Source: Bog-105 sp965277855 (GTDB lineage: Bacteria > Acidobacteriota > Terriglobia > Bryobacterales > Bryobacteraceae). From it: a stretch of DNA of 64,000 bases. Below, piece after piece: positions 9,604 through 18,355 of this stretch (position 1 is its first letter; the number at the start of each line of letters is the position of its first letter). Both the position numbers and the translations under genes were made by a program. The stretch is from positions 6,510,001 through 6,574,000 of the forward strand of contig OZ255847.1 in the NCBI GenBank assembly GCA_965277855.1, read 5' to 3'. The notes below the pieces were generated by a model. The model searched no databases, was not told where the DNA came from, and was given only the letters and a program-made list of their open reading frames with translations.

Positions 9604-11100
9604 ATGATTGCTGTTGTCGCATTCCTGCTTGTGCTGGCGGCTGGATGCGGCGATATCTATAGTGCAGCGACTCGGGCTCTGCAATCGAATGATGTAAACC
9701 ATGCGCAGGCGGCTTTGCGGGGCGCTCCGGATGAGTGTTCGCATTCGAGCACGTACTACGGACTGCTGGGTGTAGTGGAGGAGTTGAGCGGCCAGACGGA
9801 GCAAGCGGAAAAAGCGTTTCTCGATGGCCTCAAGGTGGAGCCTCAATCGATACGGTTGCGTGAGCAACTCGCCGCTACTTATCTTCGGAATCACAAAGCA
9901 GCTTTGGCAGCGGTGGAGTTGAAACGGGTGCTGGCGCAAGATCCGGCTAATGTGAAAGCTCGGAACTATTTGATCGCCGCTTATGTTGAGTCGGAAGATT
10001 GGCAAGCCGCGAGCCGCCTGTTCGAACAGATGCCGAGTCGCAAATTCGATCCAGCCCAACCGGTTTTGACTTTGTGGTTTGCCCAGACTCTGATTCATAC
10101 GAACGAGACAGAGCGGCTCCAGGGCGAACTTCCCGCGGCTAATGCAGAAATGCCATCAGCGTTTCTGTTCTCTCTCGGGACGCTGCTGGCGCAAAATAAG
10201 CTTTACGCCAAAGCCCTGGAATATTTTACGGCGATTCTGGAAAAGGACGCCGACGACGCAGTGTATTTCAATACTGGTTTGGCTTACTCGCATTTACAGC
10301 GATTTGAGGAAGCGCGTGAAAGCTATTTTCGAACGATCAACCGGCAACCGCGTCACGTGGACGCGTATTTCCGGGTGGGGGTGGACTATGCGGCAGCGGG
10401 CGATCCACGACGCGCGATTCCGTGGATGTTTCGGGCGCATGAGTGGACGCCGGAGAGAACAGACATCACCTATGCGCTGGCGGAGCAGTTGATACAGCTG
10501 CGCTTTTTTGACACGGCGGAGGAGTTGCTAAAGCAGAAGGAAGAACCGTTACTGCTGGTTGCGCAAGGCGATTTGGAACTGGTGAAAGGCGAGACGCAGC
10601 GGGGTGGCGAGCTATACAGGAAAGCGCTGCTGGCAGATAAAACGCTGGTTCCGGCACGGATCGGACTGACTCGGGCGGCAGCGGCTGACGGGAAAGTAGA
10701 CGAGGCAGTTGCAGAGATCAATAAAGCGCTGTCGATAGATGGAGAAGACGTTGCGGCGATGAGCGAAGCGGGCATACTGGCAGCGAAACAGCAGCAGTGG
10801 GGCAAAGCGGAAGAGTACTTGAAGAACGCGTGGACGCGTAATAAATCGGACGCAGCGGTTGCGTTGGAGCTGGCGCGTGTGACTCGAAGCGCAGGGAAAC
10901 CGGCGGAAGCGCTGGCGGTTCTGGATGCAGTGAGCGAGCCGGTTCGAAACTCGTCCGCGTTTCACGTGGAAAGAGCGCAGGTTTATGCGGCATTGAAGAG
11001 GCCGGACGAAGCACGCAAGGAGCGCGAAGCGGCGATGGCACCGCAAAGCGGCGCGCGGCAGGCTTTGCATTTTGAAAGTCCGAAGAGTTATGTCCATTAA
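9604..11100 (+). CDS. TPR-repeat probable lipoprotein
   Basis: 498 aa. The N-terminus MIAVVAFLLVLAAGCGDIYS is a short hydrophobic segment ending in a lipobox-like AAGC, so the mature protein is probably lipid-anchored and periplasm- or surface-facing. The remainder is a chain of about ten or more TPR-like helix pairs (for example AAVELKRVLAQDPANVKA and EYFTAILEKDADDAVYFN). TPR arrays are binding scaffolds without catalytic residues. It directly follows an Oar-type receptor and overlaps the next TPR gene by 11 bases. The helical lipoprotein in this position recalls SusD, which is also built on TPR-like helices, but no sequence relationship was demonstrated. Confidence 0.8.
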   Translation: MIAVVAFLLVLAAGCGDIYSAATRALQSNDVNHAQAALRGAPDECSHSSTYYGLLGVVEELSGQTEQAEKAFLDGLKVEPQSIRLREQLAATYLRNHKAALAAVELKRVLAQDPANVKARNYLIAAYVESEDWQAASRLFEQMPSRKFDPAQPVLTLWFAQTLIHTNETERLQGELPAANAEMPSAFLFSLGTLLAQNKLYAKALEYFTAILEKDADDAVYFNTGLAYSHLQRFEEARESYFRTINRQPRHVDAYFRVGVDYAAAGDPRRAIPWMFRAHEWTPERTDITYALAEQLIQLRFFDTAEELLKQKEEPLLLVAQGDLELVKGETQRGGELYRKALLADKTLVPARIGLTRAAAADGKVDEAVAEINKALSIDGEDVAAMSEAGILAAKQQQWGKAEEYLKNAWTRNKSDAAVALELARVTRSAGKPAEALAVLDAVSEPVRNSSAFHVERAQVYAALKRPDEARKEREAAMAPQSGARQALHFESPKSYVH

Positions 11101-12232
11101 GCGTGGATGGATCTGGCTGGGTCTGCTGGCGGTCGCGGCAAAGGGGGCGTGTGTTCCCGCGAACGTCTTTCAGCAGGTGAATGAGGAGCTCGGGCAGCAT
11201 CTTTACGACAAAGCAGTGCAGGTGCTGGACAAGCTAAGCGAGTGCGGACAGTTGTCTCCGACGGAGCGTTTTCAGCAGGGCTGGTTGTACGGGCGTTCGC
11301 ATCGATTCGATAAAGCTCTTGAAGTTTTGAGCAGTGTTCCACGAGATGTGCCGGACCGCGCTACTCACGATTATGCGGTAGCGTTGAGCAAGTTTGAGCT
11401 GGCCGACTACTCCGGTGCGAGCCACGTACTGGAAAAGTTGCGGACGGGCGGGCCACTGGATGCGAAAGCCGCGAATCTGCTGGCCGTTGCGTATTCGAAA
11501 TCAGGGCAGCTGCAAAATGCCGACGCGGTGTTGACCGAAGAAGTTCGTAGGCGGCCCGACCCTACGACGTATTTAAATCTGGTGACAGTGTGCGCCGATG
11601 GCGGAGATTACAAGAAAGCTGCTGAAACAGCAACGACGGCGACCGCATTGTTTCCGCAATCGGCCGATGGGTGGATCGCGCTGGGCGCTGCAGACAGCCT
11701 TTTGGGACGATTAGAGCAAGCTGGTAAGGAATTCGGTTGGGCGGTGAAGCTCGCTCCGCAGCGTGCGGATGCATGGTTTTTCCTGGCGCTCACCGCTTAT
11801 AACCAGGGACAGTATACGGAGGCCATCGCTTCATTGCGGAAAGCGAAGCAGGAGGCGGTGGAAGATTCCGATCTGTCGTATTTGCTAGCGGAGTGTTATT
11901 TGAAAACAGAGCCGCAGAATCCGGGGCTGTCGCTGGTGGAGCTGAATGAAGCGGTGACGCTGAATCCAGATTCGGTTGCGGCCAGGACTTTGCGCGGGCG
12001 GCTGCTGCTGGAAAAAGGACAAGTGAGCGAGGCTTTAGCCGATTTAGAATTTGCCAACCGGCACGATCCAAAATCGCGCACGGCTACGTATAACCTGGCG
12101 CGGGCTTACCAGGCCTCGGGCAAGCCGGCAGAGGCTGCGGTGCTGTTTCGAAAATTACGATCGGAAAAGCCGGACGCGGTCGCGGAGTTAGGCAACGAGC
12201 GGCTGCGAGAGATGCTGCAAACGAATCGATGA
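11090..12232 (+). CDS. Exported TPR-repeat protein
   Basis: 380 aa from the ATG at 11090, which overlaps the previous stop by 11 bases; a TTG 18 bases upstream is less likely. The N-terminus MSIKRGWIWLGLLAVAAKGA looks like a signal peptide or anchor. Residues about 30-375 form TPR repeats (DAWFFLALTAYNQGQYTEAI, TATYNLARAYQASGKPAEAA are clear units). Second of three consecutive TPR genes; it ends with an ATGA overlap to the third, so the set is translated as a unit. No enzyme motif is visible; role is presumably protein-protein interaction in the envelope. Confidence 0.8.
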   Translation: MSIKRGWIWLGLLAVAAKGACVPANVFQQVNEELGQHLYDKAVQVLDKLSECGQLSPTERFQQGWLYGRSHRFDKALEVLSSVPRDVPDRATHDYAVALSKFELADYSGASHVLEKLRTGGPLDAKAANLLAVAYSKSGQLQNADAVLTEEVRRRPDPTTYLNLVTVCADGGDYKKAAETATTATALFPQSADGWIALGAADSLLGRLEQAGKEFGWAVKLAPQRADAWFFLALTAYNQGQYTEAIASLRKAKQEAVEDSDLSYLLAECYLKTEPQNPGLSLVELNEAVTLNPDSVAARTLRGRLLLEKGQVSEALADLEFANRHDPKSRTATYNLARAYQASGKPAEAAVLFRKLRSEKPDAVAELGNERLREMLQTNR

Positions 12233-12723
12233 GACGGCTATGCGCGATCGCGCTGCTGGCTGCGGCTCACTGTTGCGCTGAAGCACATATTAAAGCGGCC
12301 CTGGCGGCGTATGAATCGGCGGAAACGGCTGCGAAGCAAGGTAGGCATCAGGAGGCGGTTGAATTGTTCTCGCGCGCTGTGCAGATCGAGCCGACGTATC
12401 TTGCGGCGTACGACAGATGGATTGAACAGGACATAGTACTGGGCCGGCGCGCGGAGGCCGCTGTCGCTTTGACAAAGGCTCTGGAGATTGAACCTTCGAC
12501 ACTTCGTTACAGGCTGCTCTTGGGGCAGATTTTACTCGAACAGAAGCAGACCGAGCGTGCGTTGGCACAATTCTCGCTGGCTCGGGAAACGGACCCTTCG
12601 AACGCGGACGCGCTGGCCGGATTTGCGGTAGCCGCGACCCGGTTGGGCATGATTGATCGGGCGGCGGAGGCGATGGCGGAAGGGCGCAAGAAGCATCCGG
12701 CTGACCGGCGTTTCGAACGTTGA
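12229..12723 (+). CDS. Small exported TPR protein
   Basis: 164 aa, start ATG in an ATGA overlap with the previous gene. MRRLCAIALLAAAHCCAEAH is a signal peptide with cysteines at its end, so lipid modification or cleavage is possible. Residues 21-160 hold three to four TPR units (EAVELFSRAVQIEPTYLAAY; RALAQFSLARETDPSNADAL). Third TPR gene of the operon behind the receptor at 6268. Function unknown. Confidence 0.75.
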   Translation: MRRLCAIALLAAAHCCAEAHIKAALAAYESAETAAKQGRHQEAVELFSRAVQIEPTYLAAYDRWIEQDIVLGRRAEAAVALTKALEIEPSTLRYRLLLGQILLEQKQTERALAQFSLARETDPSNADALAGFAVAATRLGMIDRAAEAMAEGRKKHPADRRFER

Positions 12724-12756
12724 GACAGTTACTATGGTGAGTCCACGGATAGGGAA

Positions 12757-13965
12757 ATGAAAGCGAACACGCCTAATAAAATGCGAATGCTAGGCGTGGA
12801 GGATCTGCGGGAGACGAACGAGCTCAAGTTGCTGCATATCATCCGGGACCGGCAGCCCATTTCGCGCGCCGACCTGGTGAAGGCAACCGGCTTGCGGGCC
12901 GGTACCGTGTCGGTGATTGTGAACCGGCTGCTGCGTTCGGCGGTGGTGAACGAGGGCGAAGAAGCGCCTTCGAGCGGCGGAAGACCGGCGACTTATCTGC
13001 AGTTGAATTCCGAGAAAGCTCACGTTGTGGGCATGAACATCGGGGTACACCAGACGATTTTTGGAGTCAGCGATTTCAATGGCCGAATTTCCAAGCAGCG
13101 CACGCTATCCACCGGCAGCAACGCGGAAAGCTTTTTGACTCTTGTGGCGGATGAAATCGGCGTGTGTTTCGATGCTTATCTGCGCCGCGGAAAAGTCGGG
13201 GCAATTGGCGTTAGCATTCCAGGACTGATCGACCGGATAGATGGATGCCTGGTTCGGTCGCCGAATTTGGGATGGCAGGATGTGCCGGTAAAGGCGATTC
13301 TGGAGAACAAGCTGAGTGTGCCGGTAGTGGTGGAGAACGACGCGAATGCGGCGGCGTTTTCGGAACTCTGGTATGGGCCAATGGAAGTGTGGGGCGCACA
13401 TTGCATTCTGTTTTTGCTGGTGGTGGAGGGCGTTGGAACAGGTCTGGTTTTGAACGGTGAAGTTTATGGCGGTTCGCGTATCGGCATGGGTGGTTTCGGC
13501 CACATCGCGATGGATCCGAATGGGCTGATGTGCTCGTGCGGGAACCGGGGCTGCTGGGAGACTGTGGCCTCCGACGATGCCACGCTGAAGCGATACCTGG
13601 CCTCTGAAGCGGGTGAGGGAAGTTCTGTTCGTTCACTGGACGACCTGATTGCGCTGGCATTCGGGGGCGATGAGCGGGCGCGCGAAGAATTGATTACGAC
13701 GGCTCGCTCGCTGGGTCGCGGCATAAAAGGGTTGGCACAAGGGCTGGCTCCTGAGGTGATCGTAGTCGGCGGCAAGATTACGGCGGCCTGGTCGCTCATT
13801 GAGCCGGTGATTGTGCAGGAAGTGCAAAGTGAATATTTTGTGCCTGGGATCTCCAAGCCGGAAGTGCGCCGGGCAAGTGTGGATCAACCCAGTTTCTTTG
13901 GCGCGTTTCCGGTGGCTTTGCGACACATTCTGAGCACCAGGAAACCGGTGCATGCGCTGGTGTAG
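12757..13965 (+). CDS. ROK-family transcriptional regulator (NagC/XylR type)
   Basis: 402 aa. Residues about 18-65 form a winged helix-turn-helix (ISRADLVKATGLRAGTVSVI). The ROK sugar-kinase-like domain follows, with GVSIPGLID, ENDANAAAFSE and the zinc-binding signature MCSCGNRGCWET near residue 255. The presence of the HTH marks it as a repressor of the NagC/Mlc/XylR type that senses a sugar or sugar phosphate. It lies 33 bases after the TPR genes and overlaps the next gene by 14 bases, so it probably controls the receptor/TPR cluster and perhaps the GH38-like gene. Ligand unknown. Confidence 0.88.
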   Translation: MKANTPNKMRMLGVEDLRETNELKLLHIIRDRQPISRADLVKATGLRAGTVSVIVNRLLRSAVVNEGEEAPSSGGRPATYLQLNSEKAHVVGMNIGVHQTIFGVSDFNGRISKQRTLSTGSNAESFLTLVADEIGVCFDAYLRRGKVGAIGVSIPGLIDRIDGCLVRSPNLGWQDVPVKAILENKLSVPVVVENDANAAAFSELWYGPMEVWGAHCILFLLVVEGVGTGLVLNGEVYGGSRIGMGGFGHIAMDPNGLMCSCGNRGCWETVASDDATLKRYLASEAGEGSSVRSLDDLIALAFGGDERAREELITTARSLGRGIKGLAQGLAPEVIVVGGKITAAWSLIEPVIVQEVQSEYFVPGISKPEVRRASVDQPSFFGAFPVALRHILSTRKPVHALV

Positions 13966-14830
13966 AGCGGCGGCTATTTGCCTGATTGGCTTTTTGCCGC
14001 TGCTGTATGGGCAAATCGAGCTGCCGCCCAGTGCTACGGAGGTTGCGGCGTCGACAGGAGTGCTGCCGCTTTTTGAACGGCTTCAGAATCTGGCGAAACA
14101 GCCCGCGGCTGCGGTGAATCCGTGGGAGCTTTTGTATTTGCGCCAGCAGATCGTGGAAGAGGTGCAGGGCTACTCGCTGCAGGTGGACGCGACGATGGCG
14201 TTGATCGATAACGAGATTGCGCAGGCGCGCGAGCTGCGAGGGTATCTGGAAGACAAGCGGGACCGTAATACCACTCTGATCAATCTTTCTGGTATTGCGG
14301 CGGGAGGCACGCTGGGCATTGTTTCGTCGGCTCTTCAGCTATCGCCGCATTTGATGCGAGCGGGCAACGTGACCGGTATTGTTTCGGGAGCGCTGGTGGC
14401 CACTATTTCGGTGATTGGCTTGAAAGCACAGAAGGGGAAAGAACGGAAATTCACGTTTCCATCGAATATGCTGGCCAGACTCTTCAATCAGCCGAGCGAG
14501 GAAACCAGTCAGTATGCCCCGGCGGTTTGGCAATTTTTGACATCGGTGGCTCCGACGGATCCGGATAAGATCACGCGGCAGGCGCGGCTGATCAGAACCT
14601 GGGTGCAGGTGGGGCGGATCGACGCGCCCGATACAGACAAGGGTAAGCAGAAGATTGAGCGAGTGACCAGTAGGCCTTCGAACGATTTGCGGTTGACGAT
14701 TGATGATTTAGGGGATCGCGAGGCGATGCTGGAAGACCTCCGGGCAAAGTTGTCGTTCATGAAGCGCGATTTGGGAGTGTTGATGCAGGCTATGCCGAAG
14801 AATTTGCCGATTCCCAGTCAGGGTAAGTGA
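13952..14830 (+). CDS. Exported protein of unknown function with coiled coil and glycine-rich hydrophobic segment
   Basis: 292 aa; not recognised as a known family. The start overlaps the ROK gene by 14 bases. MRWCRAAAICLIGFLPLLYG is a signal peptide. Residues about 45-115 are helical and charged (QQIVEEVQGYSLQ, ELRGYLEDKRDRN), a probable coiled coil. A hydrophobic glycine-rich stretch at about 112-150 (GIAAGGTLGIVSSALQ, GIVSGALVATISVIGL) could be one or two membrane helices. A soluble, charged C-terminal half follows, with a second helical stretch MLEDLRAKLSFMKRDLGVLM. Operon position ties it to the ROK/TPR/receptor genes. Confidence 0.65.
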   Translation: MRWCRAAAICLIGFLPLLYGQIELPPSATEVAASTGVLPLFERLQNLAKQPAAAVNPWELLYLRQQIVEEVQGYSLQVDATMALIDNEIAQARELRGYLEDKRDRNTTLINLSGIAAGGTLGIVSSALQLSPHLMRAGNVTGIVSGALVATISVIGLKAQKGKERKFTFPSNMLARLFNQPSEETSQYAPAVWQFLTSVAPTDPDKITRQARLIRTWVQVGRIDAPDTDKGKQKIERVTSRPSNDLRLTIDDLGDREAMLEDLRAKLSFMKRDLGVLMQAMPKNLPIPSQGK

Positions 14831-14883
14831 AGGCGGGGGAATAAAAGAGAGCCAGGCTGAAGAGATTGCTCAAAAAGTATTGG

Positions 14884-14958
14884 GCCGCTGATGAACGCTG
14901 ATAAACGCCGATTGAAGATAAATGTTTATATCTGCGTTGATTCGTGTTCATCGGCGGC
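14884..14958. repeat. Large inverted repeat, family 2, copy 1 (REP-like)
   Basis: Left arm GCCGCTGATGAACGCTGATA and right arm ending TGTTCATCGGCGGC pair imperfectly over about 25 bases around a central AT-rich segment with GATAAA/TTTATATC. It lies in the 206-base gap before the dsbD-like gene. A related copy is at 18239-18314. The rest of this gap shows no gene. Confidence 0.7.
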
Positions 14959-15036
14959 TGGATTCGGTTTTTCATCAATTTCTAAAACCTAGCCGGTAAC
15001 GCGGGGGGCACGCAGTACGAAGATAAAAGTAGTGCT

Positions 15037-17124
15037 ATGTCGAGCTTTTTGAAATTACTGCTGTTGTCCCTGTATTTGCTTGCGCCGCTCGGGGTAATGG
15101 CGGAAGCGAGCAAGATTCCACATGGGTCGGTGGAACTGGTGACAGCGGTGAACTCGATTCAATCCGGTTCCGAGTTTGAAGTTGGATTGTTATTTCAGCT
15201 GGAACCCGGGTGGCACATTTACTGGAAAAATCCGGGAGATGCGGGCCAACCACCGCGGCTCACGTGGGATTTGCCCAAGGACTTGAGCGCGGGAGAGATC
15301 ATATGGCCGACGCCGAAGCGGCTTCCGGTGGGTCCGCTGCTGGACTACGGGTATGAGGGGCAAGTGCTATTGCCGATTCCCATTACTGCGCAGGCGAGCC
15401 TGCCAGCGAGTGGGTCGCAAGTAATTCGGTTGGGGCTGCGAGTGCAGGTGTGCCGTGAGGTGTGCGTGCCTGGGAAAGCCGAACTGGCGTTGACGTTGCC
15501 GGTACAGAACAAGGCGGCGGCGAACCAGAAGACGGCGGCGCTGTTTGCGCAGGCCAAGGCGTCGATGGCGCAGGCGACGCCAGAGAACTGGAAGGTTTCG
15601 GCGAAAGAGGCGGCGAACTCGATTGTGCTGACGTTGACGGGGATCCCAGGGGACGCGGCCGTCAGCTTCATCCCCGCTAAGCCCAATGTCATTCAAAACT
15701 CGGCGCCGCAGATGCAGGCGGCGAGCAGGGGAGGATTAACGCTCGAACTGAAGAGGGCGGAGGGCGCTCCCAAAGTGGATGACCGATTAACGGGTTTGTT
15801 GCTGGTGGAAGATCAGGCCGGAGCGAAAGCTTATGAGGTGTCAATGCCTGTGACGCCGATGGCCGCGCCCACAGCGCAGCGCGAGTCGACACCCCCTAAA
15901 AAGCCGCAGAGCTTGCCAGTGATTTTGTTGCTTGCGTTTGGCGGCGGCTTGATCCTGAACTTGATGCCTTGCGTGTTCCCGGTGCTGTCGATCAAGGTGC
16001 TGAGTTTGCTCGATCACTTTGGCGGCGACAGGAAAACGGTGCAGTTGAGCGCGTTAGTCTACACGCTCGGGGTTTTGCTTTCTTTTTGGATCTTGGTAGC
16101 GGTGCTGCTTTCGTTGCGTGCCGCCGGACGAAATCTGGGTTGGGGATTTCAGCTGCAGTCGCCGGGGTTTGTGGCGTTTCTGATATGTCTGTTGTTTGTT
16201 TTTGGCTTGAGCCTGATCGGCGTGTTTGAAATTGGCACGTCCGTCATGAGTGTCGGAAGCGGCCTAACGCAGCGTGGCACATACACAAGTTCGTTCTTTA
16301 CTGGCGTGCTGGCTACAGTGGTGGCGACACCTTGCACAGCGCCGTTAATGGGCGTGGCGGTGGGGTTTGCGTTGAGCCAGGGCGCGGCGATTTGCGTGCT
16401 GGTGTTTACTTCGATGGCGATCGGGTTGGCGGCTCCGTTCCTGCTGCTCACGATTTTTCCGGGCTTGAGCCGGTTTCTGCCGCGGCCCGGTGCATGGATG
16501 GAAACGATGAAGCAGATTCTGGCGTTTCCGCTGTTTGCCACGGTGGTTTGGCTGCTGTGGGTGCTGGGCCAGCAAGTCGGGATCAACCAACTCGCGTTGC
16601 TGCTGTTTACGCTGCTCATTTTGTCGATGGCCGGCTGGGTGATGGGGCGCTGGCCGCTCAACCGGACGGCGCGGACCGTGGCGGCGTGTTTAGGGATTGC
16701 AGTGACGGTGTATGCGGCGAACGCGCTCGTCCCGGAAGCTCACGTCTTAGCGGACGGCGGAACGCAAGGCTTGAAATGGGAGGCCTTTACGCCGCAGAAA
16801 CTGGCTGCCTATCGAGCGTCCGGTAAACCAGTACTGATCGATTTTACGGCGGCCTGGTGCCTGACGTGCCAGGTGAATGATCGCGTGGTGTTTCATTCGC
16901 CCGAGGTGCAGAAACATCTGAGCAAATCCGACATTGCGCTGCTGCGGGCGGATTGGACCTCGTACGATCCGGCGATCACGGATTTACTCGCGAAGTATGG
17001 GCGCAGCGGGATTCCTTTGTATGTGGTTTACGGCGGTAGCGCGAATGCAGCGCCCGCGATGCTGCCCGACGGTCTGTTGACACCATCGGGCTTTTTACAG
17101 GATCTGGAAAAGCTGAAGCTCTGA
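15037..17124 (+). CDS. dsbD: DsbD/ScsB-family thiol:disulfide interchange protein
   Basis: 695 aa. A signal peptide precedes an N-terminal periplasmic domain (about 25-280) of the DsbD-alpha-like type, with WHIYWKNPGDAGQPPRLTW and a Cys pair in RVQVCREVCVPG. The membrane domain (about 290-570, eight helices) has the two conserved transmembrane cysteines in LMPCVFPVL (C312) and VATPCTAPLMG (C433). The C-terminal thioredoxin domain has the CxxC motif WCLTC (C608, C611). Together these pass electrons from cytoplasmic thioredoxin to periplasmic substrates, supporting cytochrome c assembly or disulfide reduction. The N-terminal domain type resembles ScsB more than E. coli DsbD. It seems to stand alone after a REP-like repeat. 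Confidence 0.9.
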   Translation: MSSFLKLLLLSLYLLAPLGVMAEASKIPHGSVELVTAVNSIQSGSEFEVGLLFQLEPGWHIYWKNPGDAGQPPRLTWDLPKDLSAGEIIWPTPKRLPVGPLLDYGYEGQVLLPIPITAQASLPASGSQVIRLGLRVQVCREVCVPGKAELALTLPVQNKAAANQKTAALFAQAKASMAQATPENWKVSAKEAANSIVLTLTGIPGDAAVSFIPAKPNVIQNSAPQMQAASRGGLTLELKRAEGAPKVDDRLTGLLLVEDQAGAKAYEVSMPVTPMAAPTAQRESTPPKKPQSLPVILLLAFGGGLILNLMPCVFPVLSIKVLSLLDHFGGDRKTVQLSALVYTLGVLLSFWILVAVLLSLRAAGRNLGWGFQLQSPGFVAFLICLLFVFGLSLIGVFEIGTSVMSVGSGLTQRGTYTSSFFTGVLATVVATPCTAPLMGVAVGFALSQGAAICVLVFTSMAIGLAAPFLLLTIFPGLSRFLPRPGAWMETMKQILAFPLFATVVWLLWVLGQQVGINQLALLLFTLLILSMAGWVMGRWPLNRTARTVAACLGIAVTVYAANALVPEAHVLADGGTQGLKWEAFTPQKLAAYRASGKPVLIDFTAAWCLTCQVNDRVVFHSPEVQKHLSKSDIALLRADWTSYDPAITDLLAKYGRSGIPLYVVYGGSANAAPAMLPDGLLTPSGFLQDLEKLKL

Positions 17125-17182
17125 ACTTCAGAAGGTTTTCAGAATCGCTGGCTAGACTCGATGTCTGAGAACAGCAAAAGAC

Positions 17183-18202
17183 ATGAGAAATTATCGATTT
17201 CTGAAGTCACTGGTTTTGTTCACTGCGTTCGGCGCCGTTTACTGTTTTGCGCAGGGTTATCACAAGACAGGATCCATTCTGATTGGCGGAACGGGCGGCT
17301 GGGATTACCTGACAGTGGATAATGGCGGGCACCGGATGTACGTATCGCACGGCACGGAAGTGGCGGTGGTTGATCTAGCTTCCCAGAAAGTGGTTGGGAA
17401 GATCACGGGGATGAAGCGGGTGCACGGCATCGCCCTAGCAGACGACGTTAATACGGGGTTTATTAGCGACGGCGGCTCGAATCAGGTGGTGGTGTTCGAT
17501 CTGAAAGATTTGACCGTGAAGAGCAAGGTCGCAGCGGGAACGAATCCGGATGGCATCGTTTACGATGACGCGTCGAAGCACGTTTTCGCGTTTAACGGAG
17601 GAAGCAAAGACGCTACCGCCATCGATGCGGCCACAGCAAAGGTAAGCAGCACGATTCCGCTGGGAGGCAAGCCGGAATTTCCGGTGGCCGACGGGCGCGG
17701 AAATGTGTATGACAATATCGAATCGAAGAACGAGATCGTAGCGATTGATTCGAACAGCGGCAAGGTTAAGGCGCACTGGTCGATTACGCCGTGTGAATCG
17801 CCCTCCGGTCTGGCGATCGATACGAAGGGGCACCGGCTGTTTGCGGTTTGCGACAACAAGATGATGGCGGTGGTGAATAGCGATTCGGGCAAGGTGGTGC
17901 AAACGGTGCCGATTGGCGAGGGGCCGGATGCGGCGGCTTACGATCCGGGTACGGGAGAGGCGTTGTCCTCGAATGGCGAGGATGGCACACTGACGGTAGT
18001 CAAGAAGTCGGGCAACGACAAGTACGCGGTGGCGGAGACGGTGGAGACGACGAAGGGCGCGAGGACGATGGCGCTAGATACGCATACGCACACGGTGTAT
18101 CTGGCGACCGCGGACATGGGAGCGCCTACCGCGAACGGGCAGGGAAGACCACGCCCGAGCATTGTGCCGAACACGTTCAAGGTGCTGGTGTTCAGTAAGT
18201 AG
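17183..18202 (+). CDS. Exported YncE-type beta-propeller protein
   Basis: 339 aa with a signal peptide (FLKSLVLFTAFGAVYCFAQG). The body is built of repeated blades such as VSHGTEVAVVDLASQKVVGK, GFISDGGSNQVVVFDL and VFAFNGGSKDATAIDA, the YncE/40-residue YVTN-like family pattern. These periplasmic seven-bladed propellers generally bind ligands or partners; no catalytic residues are seen. It is 58 bases after the dsbD-like gene on the same strand and could share its transcript. Confidence 0.82.
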   Translation: MRNYRFLKSLVLFTAFGAVYCFAQGYHKTGSILIGGTGGWDYLTVDNGGHRMYVSHGTEVAVVDLASQKVVGKITGMKRVHGIALADDVNTGFISDGGSNQVVVFDLKDLTVKSKVAAGTNPDGIVYDDASKHVFAFNGGSKDATAIDAATAKVSSTIPLGGKPEFPVADGRGNVYDNIESKNEIVAIDSNSGKVKAHWSITPCESPSGLAIDTKGHRLFAVCDNKMMAVVNSDSGKVVQTVPIGEGPDAAAYDPGTGEALSSNGEDGTLTVVKKSGNDKYAVAETVETTKGARTMALDTHTHTVYLATADMGAPTANGQGRPRPSIVPNTFKVLVFSK

Positions 18203-18238
18203 GTAGGAAGACAGAAGAGTTTGGTGAAAATAAGAACT

Positions 18239-18314
18239 GGCCGCAGCTGAACGCGGATCAACGCAGATAAGACATTTGTTTTCGAAGGGTGCTTATCCGT
18301 GTTTATCAGCGGCC
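18239..18314. repeat. Large inverted repeat, family 2, copy 2 (REP-like)
   Basis: Left arm begins GGCCGCAGCTGAACGCGG and contains CGCAGATAAG; right arm is CTTATCCGTGTTTATCAGCG plus GCC. The arms pair imperfectly and match the copy at 14884-14958 in motif order (GCCGC...GAACGC...GATAA). It sits just upstream of the response regulator. Confidence 0.7.
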
Positions 18315-18355
18315 AACACTTTTCAGCGGCCTTTGAAGCCTGTCCGAGAAGTATT

